From contig JAUQQO010000018.1 in NCBI GenBank assembly GCA_030549795.1, forward strand, positions 1 through 64,000: 64,000 nt of DNA, in the 5' to 3' direction. Shown here piece by piece: positions 52,155 to 61,188 of this stretch. The stretch is from Pseudomonadota bacterium (GTDB taxonomy: Bacteria; Pseudomonadota; Alphaproteobacteria; Geminicoccales; Geminicoccaceae). The translations under genes and the position numbers were made by a program. Positions within the stretch are counted from its first letter, which is position 1. Each line of letters starts with the position of its first letter. The notes below the pieces were generated by a model. That model was given only the letters and a program-made list of their open reading frames with translations, was not told the DNA's origin and did no database searches.

Positions 52155-52502
52155 ATGCGCTCCTTTCCTTGGGGTCGGTCTGCCGTTTTTGCTCTTCTTT
52201 GGGGCTTCTCGCTGTCGGGCGGTCGTGCTTTGGCGGCTCCCGATCCGGTGCAGTTGCAACAGGTCGTCGAGCCGAACCGGGCAGGCGGGGTGCTGTTGCA
52301 GATCGACCGCAACCGGATCGCCACGGTGGTGGTCGACAAGACCGCCGGTCAGGAGCACGTCGTCTCGATCACCATGGACCGCGATCAAAAGCCGCGCTTC
52401 GTGCTGCGCTGTGTTGACTTGGCCGCAGCGAGGCTCGTGCTCGAGGCCTTGCGGGTCGACGGTCCGCCGAGCCTCGACCTCACCGGCCGTTGCCGGTTCT
52501 AA
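52155..52502 (+). CDS. Small exported protein, hypothetical
   Basis: The ATG at 52155 starts a signal peptide (MRSFPWGRSAVFALLWGFSLSGGRALA) and the product is 115 residues. The mature part reads APDPVQLQQVVEPNRAGGVL, then AGQEHVVSITMDRDQKPRFVLRCVD and ends LDLTGRCRF, with two cysteines that could pair. I do not recognise a family. It lies upstream of the opgG-opgH genes on the same strand, with a 183-bp gap. Confidence 0.65.
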   Translation: MRSFPWGRSAVFALLWGFSLSGGRALAAPDPVQLQQVVEPNRAGGVLLQIDRNRIATVVVDKTAGQEHVVSITMDRDQKPRFVLRCVDLAAARLVLEALRVDGPPSLDLTGRCRF

Positions 52503-52685
52503 CTCGGCACTGTTGCGACAGCTGCGGGATCGGCGTTATTCGTCACTCTTCAGTGTGATGTCGCGCGAGGCCATATAGAGGGCGCGTTCCTCTCGATCAC
52601 GAGCGACGGCCGCACCGAGTTGGTCGGCTGGCTTCGGCTTACTATGCGATGAGGGGCGACGTCGGGGGAAACCTCGGACCAGAGC

Positions 52686-54203
52686 ATGCTCGAGCTTCGA
52701 ACGACCCGACGCGCGCTTGTGGGGTTGGCGGTTGCTCCCTGGATGACTCGTGCCGTCCGCGCAGCGGAAGCGGCGCAGGCGGCGCCGTTCTCCTTCGAGC
52801 GCTTGATCGAGCGCACGCGCGAGCTCGCCCTTCGACCCTACCAGCCGCCGCGCGAGGTGCCCGAGTGGCAGACGGCGCTTTCCGCGGACGCGTGGCGGAA
52901 GCTCAGGCTCAAGCCGGAATGGTTGATCTGGGCGGATTCGCCCGGCTATCGCGTGCGTCCGTACCCGTGCGGTTGGGTCTATCGTCATCCCGTTCAGCTC
53001 TTTCTCGTTGAAGACGGTGTCGCCCGACCGCGCCTTGCCACCCCCGAGCAGTTCGAACTCGGCGAGCTCGCCGCCCGCGCGACTCCCGGCGAGGATCTCG
53101 GTGTCGCGGGCTTTACGGTCTTGTTCCCGCTCACCGTGGCGGATCAGTTCGAACCCTTGCTGACTTTTCTCGGCGCCAGCTACTTCCGCGCCATCGGTCG
53201 CGGCACCAACCCCGGCGCGGGCGCGCGCGGGCTCACCTTGGATACCGGGCTCGGCCGGCCGGAAGAGTTTCCGGCGTTTCGCGAGTTCTACCTCGTGCGG
53301 CCGCAGCAACCCTTCGATCCCTTGACGCTTTATGCCTTGCTCGACAGTCCGCGCGTCGCCGGCGCCTATCGCTTCGAAGTGGTCGTGCGCGAGCAGACTC
53401 GCATCGATGTCGACGTCAACCTGTTCTTCCGCGCTCCCGTCGAGCAGGTCGGCGTCGCGCCGTTGAGCGCGATGTTCCAGTTCGGTCCCCATGATCGGGC
53501 GGGTGTGGACGATGTCCGACCCGCCGTTCACGACGTCGAGGGGCTGGCGATGTGGACCGCTGCGGGCGAGCTCCTCTGGCGGCCGGTGGCCAACCCGAGC
53601 GAACTGCGCCTTTCCGTGCTCGTCGACGAGAACCCGCGCGGCTTCGGCTTGTTCCAGCGCAGCCGCGATTTCCGCGCCTTCGAAGACCTCGACGGGCGCT
53701 TCGAGACGAAGCCCAACTTGTGGGTCGTGCCCCGCGGTACCTGGGGCAAGGGCTCTGTGCGCCTCATCGAAGTGCCGAGCCAAGACGAGCGGCGCGACAA
53801 CATCGTCGCCTTTTGGACACCGGCGAGCCCGGTCGTCGCCGGGCAGGAGCTGCGCTTTGCCTATGCGCTGATCTGGTCCTTGGCCCCCCCGATCGAGCTC
53901 TCGGTGGGGCGCACGCGGGTGACCCGCATCGGTGCGGTGCCCGGGAGTGCGGCGCGCAGGATCATAATCGAGTTCGAACGACCCGCCGGAGCTCCCTCGG
54001 CGTCCGAAATCACGGCGCGCGTCGGAGTTGCGAACGGAAGACTGGGGCCCGTTTCGGTGCGCGACCATCCGCTCGTGCCGGCTTGGCGCGTGAGCTTCGA
54101 TGTCGAGCCGACGGGTGCCGGACCGGTCGAAATGCGCTGTCTTCTCCTCGCAGGCGAACGGCCGGTCAGCGAGACCTGGATCTATCGCCTCGATAAGACG
54201 TGA
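52686..54203 (+). CDS. opgG: Glucan biosynthesis protein OpgG family, Tat-exported (opgH-linked)
   Basis: The 505-residue protein begins MLELRTTRRALVGLAVAPWMTRAVRA, a twin-arginine signal. The body has FSFERLIERTRELALRPYQPP, GASYFRAIGRGTNPGAGARGL, PAVHDVEGLAMW and VDENPRGFGLFQRSRDFRAFED, the MdoG pattern. MdoG/MdoD proteins have recently been described as periplasmic beta-1,2-glucanase-like enzymes. Here the conserved HDSDGL segment reads HDVEGL, whereas the other paralogue (32407-34014) keeps HDSD. It precedes opgH by 33 bp in one operon. Confidence 0.9.
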   Translation: MLELRTTRRALVGLAVAPWMTRAVRAAEAAQAAPFSFERLIERTRELALRPYQPPREVPEWQTALSADAWRKLRLKPEWLIWADSPGYRVRPYPCGWVYRHPVQLFLVEDGVARPRLATPEQFELGELAARATPGEDLGVAGFTVLFPLTVADQFEPLLTFLGASYFRAIGRGTNPGAGARGLTLDTGLGRPEEFPAFREFYLVRPQQPFDPLTLYALLDSPRVAGAYRFEVVVREQTRIDVDVNLFFRAPVEQVGVAPLSAMFQFGPHDRAGVDDVRPAVHDVEGLAMWTAAGELLWRPVANPSELRLSVLVDENPRGFGLFQRSRDFRAFEDLDGRFETKPNLWVVPRGTWGKGSVRLIEVPSQDERRDNIVAFWTPASPVVAGQELRFAYALIWSLAPPIELSVGRTRVTRIGAVPGSAARRIIIEFERPAGAPSASEITARVGVANGRLGPVSVRDHPLVPAWRVSFDVEPTGAGPVEMRCLLLAGERPVSETWIYRLDKT

Positions 54204-54236
54204 GGGACGCCTAGAAAGTCCGCGAGGAAGATTACC

Positions 54237-56777
54237 ATGTCGTCCGCCACCTCGGATCAGCTCGGCTCCCTCGAGGCGCGCTGGGCGGAGCGCTGGCGCG
54301 TGGCGGTGGAGCGCGCGAGCGCCTATCTCGAAGCCGCCGGACTCGAGCGGGCGGAAGCCGAGGCGACCGCGGCCGAGCTGGTCGCTCCGCTCGCCGCTTC
54401 CCAGCGCCCGGAGAGCGAGGCCGAAGCGATCCGGCTCGCACTCGACGAGGCGCAGCGCGCGCTCGCCCGCGCTCCGCTCGTAACAAGCGAAGGTCGCCTC
54501 GCGCCCTCAAGCGCGCCCGGTGCGATCCGACGCCAATCCCTGGCACCGGCGCTCAGGTGGCGGCGCGGGCGCTGGCTGCCGCGCCCGGTCCTCATCCCCC
54601 GCGAGACCCGCGAGGGTGCGAGCCGCGCCGCGCGTGGCCGTGTGCTGCGCCCGCTCATCGATCCGATCGCCCGTCGCAGGCGCGCGACCTTCTTCGTCCT
54701 GATTGCCACCACCACCGTGTGGGGGATCTGGACCCTTGCCCAGATCCTGGGCGTCAACGGCTTATCAGCGGTCGATCTCGCCCATCTTGCCGTCTTTTCG
54801 TTGCTGATCCTGTGGCTCGCGCAGTCGTTTTGGACGCTCGCGGCGGGCTTCGTGGTGCTCTTCTTGCGCTGGCTGCGCCGCACCCCGCAGCCCGCGCGAC
54901 TTCCCGATCCGAACGACGCCGCCGGACGGGTGGCGATCGTCATGCCGATCTACAATGAAGACACCGAGCGCGTGTTCAATGGTCTTCTCGCCATGTGGCA
55001 GGACCTGCGGCGCGCGGCTCCCGATGATCGGCGCTGTGATCTCTTCGTTCTCTCCGATACCACCGATCCGGACATCTGGCTGGCCGAGATCGAGGCCTGG
55101 CGGCGGCTGCGCCAGCTCGTCGGTGACACCGACCGCATCTTCTATCGCCGCCGCGACCGCAACGTCGGCCGCAAGACCGGCAACATCGAGGATTTCCTCA
55201 CCCGTTTCGGCGCCAACTACGCCTACATGGTCGTTTTGGACGCCGACAGTCTCATGACCGGCGCCTCGATTCTCGAGCTCATCCGCCGGATGGACGAGAA
55301 CCCGAGTGTCGGGCTCATTCAAGCACCGCCCAAGCTCGTGCGCGGCAAGACGCTGTTCGCGCGCATCCTGCAGACGGCCGGTGAACTCTACGGGCCGCTT
55401 TCGGCAACCGGGCTCGCCTATTGGGCGCGCGGCGAGGGTAACTATTGGGGCCACAATGCGATCATTCGCATCCGGCCGTTCATGGAGCTGTGCGGTCTGC
55501 CGGCCCTTCCCGGTCGCGCGCCTCTGGGTGGCCCGATTTTGAGCCACGATTTCGTCGAAGCTGCGCTCATGCGCCGCGGCGGCTGGCAGGTGTGGATCGC
55601 CGACGATCTCGGCGGCTCCTACGAAGAGCCGCCGCCCACCGTTGAAGATTTCGCGGTGCGCGATCGCCGCTGGTGCCAGGGGAACTTGCAGCACGCGCGC
55701 ATCCTCATCGCTCGCCATTTGCACTGGGTGAGCCGCCTGCACCTCGGCATCGGGATCATGTCGTACATCACGTCCCCCTTGTGGGCTCTGTTCTTGCTGT
55801 TGTCCGCCTTGCAGGCGTGGGAGCTCACGCAGCGCGAACCCATCTACTTCGCCGAGGGCTGGCCCTTTCCCATCCTTCCCGTCTCGGTGGCCGACGAAGC
55901 CCTTCTCCTGCTCACCGTCACGCTCGGACTTCTGTTCGTTCCCAAGATCTTGGGGCTCATCTTGGCGCTCATCGACACCCCGCGGCGGCGGGCGCTCGGC
56001 GGAGCGGCGCGGTTGGTGGTAAGCGCGCTTCTCGAGACGCTCTACTCGGCCCTTTTGGCGCCGGTGATGATGGTGCTACACAGCTGGTTCGTCCTGTCCA
56101 TCCTCTCCGGCGCCTCGATCGAGTGGAAGCCGCAGCGGCGCAGCGCGAGCGGCAGCGGTTTCGGGATCGCAGCGCGCGCCTTCTTCTGGCCGACCGTGAT
56201 CGGGTTCGCCGCTGCCATCGGCGCTTGGATCGCCACGCCGCTTCTCTTCTGGTGGCTGTTGCCGGTCACCGCGGGTCTTGTGCTCGCGATCCCGCTCGCG
56301 CTTTTGGGGGCGAGCGAGCGCTTGGGCGAGGCGGCCGCGCGCGCGCGTCTGCTCATCGTCACCGAGGACAGTGAACCGCCCGAGGTCATCAAGGCCCTCG
56401 ATGCTCGCCGGTTCTTCCCCGTGCAGGAGCCGCCCATCGCGCGGTTTGTGCGCACGGTCATGGAGCCGCACGCGCACAGCCTGCATCTTCGTTTGGTGCG
56501 CGCCTTCCGCACTCGCCCGCCCTTGCCGCCCAAAGAGCGTAGGCTGCTCGAGCGCAAGGCGGTCCATCTTGGGCCCGAATATCTCGAGGCGAACGAACGC
56601 CGCGCGATCCTTGAGGATCCTGAACTGCTCGAACGGCTGCACGTCGAGGCGTGGGTGCATTGGCCCGAGCAACAGCCCGAGCTCTTGAGCTTCCTGCGCC
56701 GCGATCGGATGCGCGAGGGGGCGGAGCCGTCGCGGCCTCCGCAAGAGCCTGGGCGCGGCGTCGGCGTGGCCGCGTGA
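54237..56777 (+). CDS. opgH: Glucan biosynthesis glucosyltransferase H
   Basis: OpgH makes the beta-1,2-glucan backbone from UDP-glucose at the inner membrane. The 846-residue protein has an N-terminal cytoplasmic region, a membrane pair (TFFVLIATTTVWGIWTLAQIL) and the GT2 domain (ERVFNGLLAMWQDLRRA, MVVLDADSLMTG, then SHDFVEAALMRRGGW and the Q-x-x-R-W equivalent RRWCQGNLQHARIL). Several C-terminal membrane helices follow. It converges with the glucan-exporter-like gene, with 4 bp between stops. Confidence 0.95.
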   Translation: MSSATSDQLGSLEARWAERWRVAVERASAYLEAAGLERAEAEATAAELVAPLAASQRPESEAEAIRLALDEAQRALARAPLVTSEGRLAPSSAPGAIRRQSLAPALRWRRGRWLPRPVLIPRETREGASRAARGRVLRPLIDPIARRRRATFFVLIATTTVWGIWTLAQILGVNGLSAVDLAHLAVFSLLILWLAQSFWTLAAGFVVLFLRWLRRTPQPARLPDPNDAAGRVAIVMPIYNEDTERVFNGLLAMWQDLRRAAPDDRRCDLFVLSDTTDPDIWLAEIEAWRRLRQLVGDTDRIFYRRRDRNVGRKTGNIEDFLTRFGANYAYMVVLDADSLMTGASILELIRRMDENPSVGLIQAPPKLVRGKTLFARILQTAGELYGPLSATGLAYWARGEGNYWGHNAIIRIRPFMELCGLPALPGRAPLGGPILSHDFVEAALMRRGGWQVWIADDLGGSYEEPPPTVEDFAVRDRRWCQGNLQHARILIARHLHWVSRLHLGIGIMSYITSPLWALFLLLSALQAWELTQREPIYFAEGWPFPILPVSVADEALLLLTVTLGLLFVPKILGLILALIDTPRRRALGGAARLVVSALLETLYSALLAPVMMVLHSWFVLSILSGASIEWKPQRRSASGSGFGIAARAFFWPTVIGFAAAIGAWIATPLLFWWLLPVTAGLVLAIPLALLGASERLGEAAARARLLIVTEDSEPPEVIKALDARRFFPVQEPPIARFVRTVMEPHAHSLHLRLVRAFRTRPPLPPKERRLLERKAVHLGPEYLEANERRAILEDPELLERLHVEAWVHWPEQQPELLSFLRRDRMREGAEPSRPPQEPGRGVGVAA

Positions 56778-56781
56778 GGCG

Positions 56782-58587
56782 TCAGCCGGAAGCCGCCGAA
56801 GCGATAGGCTCCGCTTCGCGTTCGAAGAACAGTTGCGTGCGCACGAGCTCGGCGAAGACCCCACCCTTGCGCATGAGCTCGTCGTAGGTGCCCTGTTCGA
56901 CGAGCCGTCCGCGATCGAGGACCAAGACGAGATCGACGTCGCGGATCGTCGAGAGGCGATGGGCGATGATCAGCACCGTGCGACCCTGCATCACGGTCGC
57001 AAGCGCGCTCTGCAGCTGCGCTTCGGTGCGCGCATCGAGCGCGCTCGTCGCCTCGTCCATCAGCAGGATCGGTGGGTCTTTAAGAAGTGCGCGGGCAATG
57101 GCCAGCCGCTGGCGTTCGCCGCCCGAAAGCCGCGCGCCGCTCTCGCCCAGGACAGTCTCGTAGCCCTCGGGTAGGGCGGCGATGAACTCCTGCGCCTGGG
57201 CGAGGCGGGCGGCGGCTTCGAGTTCTGCATCGCGCGCATCCGGCTTGCCGATCCGTAAATTCTCGGCGATCGAGCGCTGGAATAGTGAGCTGTGCTGGAA
57301 CACGACACCGATGTTCCGGCGCAAGGAGGCGAGCGTCACGTCGCGGATGTCGATGCCGTCGATGGTGATGCGACCCGCATCGGGATCGTAAAGGCGCAAG
57401 ATGAGCGCGAGCATCGTGCTCTTTCCGGCGCCCGAGCGCCCGACGATCGCCACTTTCGCTCCCGCTGGAATGCGCACCGAGACATCGAACAGTGCCGGTC
57501 GTCCTTCCCGGTAGGCGAAGGTGACGCCCTCGAAGACGATCTCGCCGCGCACCCGCGGCAGTTCGATCGCATTCGCCCGCTCGACCACCGTGCTCGCGGT
57601 ATCGAGGACAGCGAAGAATTCGGCGAGAGCCGGCCTTTGGAAGAACAGCGCGCGCACAAACCCGAGCACCGATTCCAAACGAGCAATGAGCAGGGTAGCA
57701 AAACCCATAAAGGTCACGATCTCGCCCACGCTCGCTAATCCGAGACTGACGAGAAAGGCGCCGAGGGCGAAGATCGACAACGTCGCCACCGTCGAGGCGG
57801 CGCGGGTGAGCACGGTTAACAGCGCCCACCAGCCGAGCACCGGGAACTGAGCCGCCAACAGCCGGTCGGCGACTTCGCGCAGCGCCCGCACTTCCGCGCC
57901 CAACCGCACGAAACTCTGGATCAACACCACGTTGCCGAGCGCATCCCCGGCGCGCTGAGCGAGATCGGAGTGGTAACGTTCGACCTCCCACTGCAGGCTG
58001 TGGGTGCGATGGATCACGGCGCCTGTCACGAGCGCGAACAGCGTCACAAGAGCGATCAGGAGCAAAGCCAAGCGCCAGTTGAGAAAAATGGTAAGCGGCA
58101 TCAGCACGAATAGAGCTATGAAATTCGCGAAGTGCTCGCGGAAAAAGCCCAGCCAGACGGCGAAAAGATGGTCGGTGCCGGTGAGCATGATCTTCAACAG
58201 ACGCGCTGAGTGGGTCGCGTCGTGAAAAGCAGGCGGCAGCTGCAGCACATGTTCGAAGAAATCTGAGAGCGCTGCCAGGCGCCGGCGATGCGCCAGGCGG
58301 TCGGCCTGCCAGGCGACCAGCATGGAAAGGCCGATGCCGCTCAGCCCGGCTGCCGCCCACACCACGAGCAGCGTCGCGGTCGATGAGCCGGAGCTGGCAC
58401 CTGCGGATCCCGTCAACAGATCCACCACGCGACCAAAGAGGATCGGCTCGACATAACCCAGCGCCGCCGCGAACAGATTGGCCATGAGAAGCGCCACCAC
58501 CAGCCTTCGCTCGGGGCGCAACAAGCCGACCACCCGCCGATAGAGCGGGAACAAGCCCGGAGTCTTCGCAACCTCGCGGTCAATCAA
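56782..58587 (-). CDS. NdvA/ChvA-type glucan ABC exporter (ATPase-permease)
   Basis: The 601-residue half-transporter has six membrane helices (about 25-320) with PERRLVVALLMANLFAAALGYVEPILFGRVVDLLTG at the start. The ATPase part has Walker A VGRSGAGKSTMLALILRLYDPD, signature ARLSGGERQRLAIARALL and Walker B ILLMDEATSALD. The N-terminal sequence matches NdvA/ChvA, exporters of cyclic beta-1,2-glucan. It lies next to opgG-opgH on the other strand, so export of osmoregulated glucan is likely. A lipid A-type MsbA role is the alternative. Confidence 0.86.
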   Translation of the reverse strand: MIDREVAKTPGLFPLYRRVVGLLRPERRLVVALLMANLFAAALGYVEPILFGRVVDLLTGSAGASSGSSTATLLVVWAAAGLSGIGLSMLVAWQADRLAHRRRLAALSDFFEHVLQLPPAFHDATHSARLLKIMLTGTDHLFAVWLGFFREHFANFIALFVLMPLTIFLNWRLALLLIALVTLFALVTGAVIHRTHSLQWEVERYHSDLAQRAGDALGNVVLIQSFVRLGAEVRALREVADRLLAAQFPVLGWWALLTVLTRAASTVATLSIFALGAFLVSLGLASVGEIVTFMGFATLLIARLESVLGFVRALFFQRPALAEFFAVLDTASTVVERANAIELPRVRGEIVFEGVTFAYREGRPALFDVSVRIPAGAKVAIVGRSGAGKSTMLALILRLYDPDAGRITIDGIDIRDVTLASLRRNIGVVFQHSSLFQRSIAENLRIGKPDARDAELEAAARLAQAQEFIAALPEGYETVLGESGARLSGGERQRLAIARALLKDPPILLMDEATSALDARTEAQLQSALATVMQGRTVLIIAHRLSTIRDVDLVLVLDRGRLVEQGTYDELMRKGGVFAELVRTQLFFEREAEPIASAASG

Positions 58588-59220
58588 CGCGTCTCGACGC
58601 TCCCAGCTGTGCTCAGCGCGAGAGCTAGCCGTGAAGCCGCCGTCTGCCCAGGGCGTGCGTCAGGCGAACAGCCGAGGGCTTCCCCGGCTCGGCTCGTTTT
58701 GGTGCACCTTTGTGGTTCGATGCGACCTCGGGCTCTACGAACCGAGCCCCGGGCAGCTGCGAGAGCGGGTAGGACGGGCGGTTCCGCCCCATGCCGGCAC
58801 AGCGCGCGATGGACGCCGGGCCCGCGCCGTCTGCCATCGAGCCGTCCACACGCTGCCCGGAAAACCGCGTTGCGCGAGCCGGCACCGGCAACCTTTTTTC
58901 GATCATCATCGCTCACCAATGGCGAAAGAGGCGTCGTCGCACGCCAAGAGCAAAAAATCACAGCCGATGCTTTGCAAAAGACCGAATGCCCGCGTTAGCT
59001 CAGATGCGCAACGATCGCCGAGCTTGCGTTCGCCGAGCAACCGTGTGCGATGCTTCTTTTTCTTCTTTGACCTATCGGTCTTCTCGCGCAAGAGCGAGCA
59101 CAGCGCTCATGGCCAAAGCGGGCTTGTGCATGCAGCTTTTTTTGGGACGCAAAGGACACCCTCGACCCTGTGGGCGAGCGGTGATTTGCGGCGTTTACGC
59201 CGAGTGCGGAAAAGCGCTTG
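58588..59220. other. Gene-poor interval of about 630 bp
   Basis: No protein gene is convincing here. The track ORFs (58609-59243) are basic, Ser/Arg-rich and lack conserved features. The inverted repeat GGGCTC-N8-GAGCCC lies near 58730-58750. A terminator-like hairpin with a T6 run sits at 58869-58899 on the plus strand, with no plus-strand gene upstream of it. See the findings. Confidence 0.5.
58869..58899 (+). terminator. Orphan terminator-like hairpin (possible end of a small RNA)
   Basis: GTTGC-N14-GCAAC with an inner GCCGG/CCGGC possibility is followed by C and TTTTTT. No plus-strand protein gene lies just upstream. Confidence 0.35.
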
Positions 59221-61092
59221 TTAACGCCCGCGCATTCGGGTGAGCTCTTCTGCCGGGCTGCGGTCGAGTTCGGCCTGCGCGGCCAAGCGCACCGGTGTGT
59301 TGGCCTCGCCGTAGCGGTCGTAGCCGCCCCGGCGCTCGAGCAATTCGAAGAAAAAGCCGTTCATCGAGCGTGTGTAGAGGTGGAGGAACTCGCCGTGCCC
59401 GATGCGGTCGTAGAGCACGCCGGCCGAGCGCAGATCTTCGATGAACGCGGGCTCGAGCCCGAAGCGCGCTTCGAGGTCTACATAGTAGTTTTCCGGTATC
59501 GGTAATTTGAGCTCGTTTGGAATCTGCCGGGCAGCGGCCAACAGATCGCGACAGGCGATCGCCACATGTTGCGCCCCGGCTCCGGCGGTGCGGGCGAGGA
59601 ACCGGCCGGCTCCCGAGGTCTGCGAGGGCGAGCTGTTGAGCACGATGCGCACTGCGCCGTCGGTGGATTTGAGCGCGCGGCTTACGATCGGCCCGCGCGG
59701 ATCGACGAGATCGGTGCGGTGCTCGGGCTCGAGACCCAAGAGCGCGCGGTAGAAGAGCACCCAACTCGCGAGCTCAGCGGGCGGGACAACCTGTGCGAGA
59801 TGGTCGACTTTAGTCAGACCGATATCCGGCGCGCCCGAAGGATCGGGATCGGGTACGAAGTCGATTTCGTGGAAGGTCGCGCCGGGTCGCGGTGGATCGA
59901 GGAAGAACAAGAGGCTGCCGGCTACCCCGCGGACTGCCGGTATGATGAGCTCGCCGGCGCCTACCGGCGACACGAACGGTGTCGCGCCAAGTGCTTCGGC
60001 GCGCTGCTTGGCCTTTTGCGCGCTGTCGGTCTCGATCGCAATGGCGGCCACCGAAAGACCGTGAAGGAGCTGAAAGGCGTGCGGAAAGCCTTCGTCTTCG
60101 AGGTTTAAGACGATGGCGACGTCGCCTGCGCGGTAGAGCTCGACGTTTTTGGAACGGTGACGATGGGTGCGCAGGAGCCCGAGGGCCCGCAAACTGTCGC
60201 GGAACGCTTGCGCGCGCTCGGACGCTTCGACGAACTCGACAAAGCCCACTCCACGAGCGTGCGGTCGCGCCGGCAAGGACGGGCGACCGAGCCGCTCCTC
60301 GAGGAACAAAAAGGAGCGCATACCGTCGACCGCCGCCTGGCGCGCCGAGGTCGAGCGGAAGTCATCCGAGAAAATCTCGTGGCTCAGCCAACCGTCCCAT
60401 CCAATCGCAAAGAGTTCGCGCAACACCGATTCGACGTCGAGCTCGCCCTGCCCTGGAAAACACCGATAATGGCGGCTCCAGAACAAGGGATCCATGGTGA
60501 TCGCGGGTGCATCCGCGGTCTGTACGAGGAAGATTTTATCAGGAGAAACCTCGCGCAGCGGCGCAAGCGGCGATCGCTTGATGAGCATGTGAAAGGTGTC
60601 GAGCACGAGCCCGAGCGCCGGATGGTCGGCGCGCCGGACGAGGTCCCAGGCTTGGCGCCAGTCGTTGACATGGCGGCCCCAAGCGAGCGCCTCGTAGCCG
60701 ACGCGTGCGCCCCGTGCTGCCACGCGCTCGGCGATCAGCCGCAAGTCTTCGGCCAAACGGTCCGGGTCACCGACCGTATCGGGGCGGGTTTGCGAGCAGA
60801 CGAGCAGCAGATGTGTGTCGAGCCGCGCGAGCAGATCGAGCTTGCGCTCCAAGCGGTCGAGCATGCGGCTGCGCTCCTCGGCGCTCAGCCCCTCGGCGTC
60901 GCGGAAGGGTTGCAGGGCCACGATCGCAAGGCCGAGATCACGCGCGCGGGCTGCGACCTCTTCGGGTTTTCCCGGGAAGTAGGTGAGATCGGCCTCGAAC
61001 AGCTCGATCCCTTCAAAGCCCACCGAAGCTGCCGCTTCCAGCTTTTCGAGCAGACTTCCAGCCATCGAAACGGTGGCGATCGCGCGTCGCAT
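59221..61092 (-). CDS. quiC1: 3-Dehydroshikimate dehydratase, bifunctional QuiC1 type
   Basis: The enzyme converts 3-dehydroshikimate to protocatechuate in quinate/shikimate catabolism. The 623 residues form two domains. Residues 1-275 are a sugar-phosphate-isomerase-like TIM barrel (FEGIELFEADLTYFPG, GYEALAWGRHVNDW, LVLDTFHMLI, LSHEIFSDDFR). Residues 285-620 are an HPPD-like part with metal ligands in VDHLAQVV, AQHVAIAC and FFFELLERRGGYDRYG. Bacterial two-domain DSDs have exactly this layout. GGGAG precedes the ATG. The C-terminal domain activity is not established. Confidence 0.88.
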   Translation of the reverse strand: MRRAIATVSMAGSLLEKLEAAASVGFEGIELFEADLTYFPGKPEEVAARARDLGLAIVALQPFRDAEGLSAEERSRMLDRLERKLDLLARLDTHLLLVCSQTRPDTVGDPDRLAEDLRLIAERVAARGARVGYEALAWGRHVNDWRQAWDLVRRADHPALGLVLDTFHMLIKRSPLAPLREVSPDKIFLVQTADAPAITMDPLFWSRHYRCFPGQGELDVESVLRELFAIGWDGWLSHEIFSDDFRSTSARQAAVDGMRSFLFLEERLGRPSLPARPHARGVGFVEFVEASERAQAFRDSLRALGLLRTHRHRSKNVELYRAGDVAIVLNLEDEGFPHAFQLLHGLSVAAIAIETDSAQKAKQRAEALGATPFVSPVGAGELIIPAVRGVAGSLLFFLDPPRPGATFHEIDFVPDPDPSGAPDIGLTKVDHLAQVVPPAELASWVLFYRALLGLEPEHRTDLVDPRGPIVSRALKSTDGAVRIVLNSSPSQTSGAGRFLARTAGAGAQHVAIACRDLLAAARQIPNELKLPIPENYYVDLEARFGLEPAFIEDLRSAGVLYDRIGHGEFLHLYTRSMNGFFFELLERRGGYDRYGEANTPVRLAAQAELDRSPAEELTRMRGR

Positions 61093-61188
61093 CGAACGGC
61101 TCCCGAAGCGACCGCGCCGCAGGTGAGGCGCGGTGTCGAAACAGGCCCTACACGAGAAGGTCTTAAGCGGCCAACGCTCGGCTCAGAG

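Noticed and set aside
52536-54068. 510-codon minus-strand ORF
   Set aside because: It is the antisense shadow of opgG, which has a Tat signal and the complete MdoG pattern.
58609-59243. Several basic ORFs (58609, 58631, 58791) as a histone-like protein
   Set aside because: Ser/Arg/Lys-rich content comes from frame shadows of GC-rich and T/A-run DNA. There is no ribosome site or repeat pattern.
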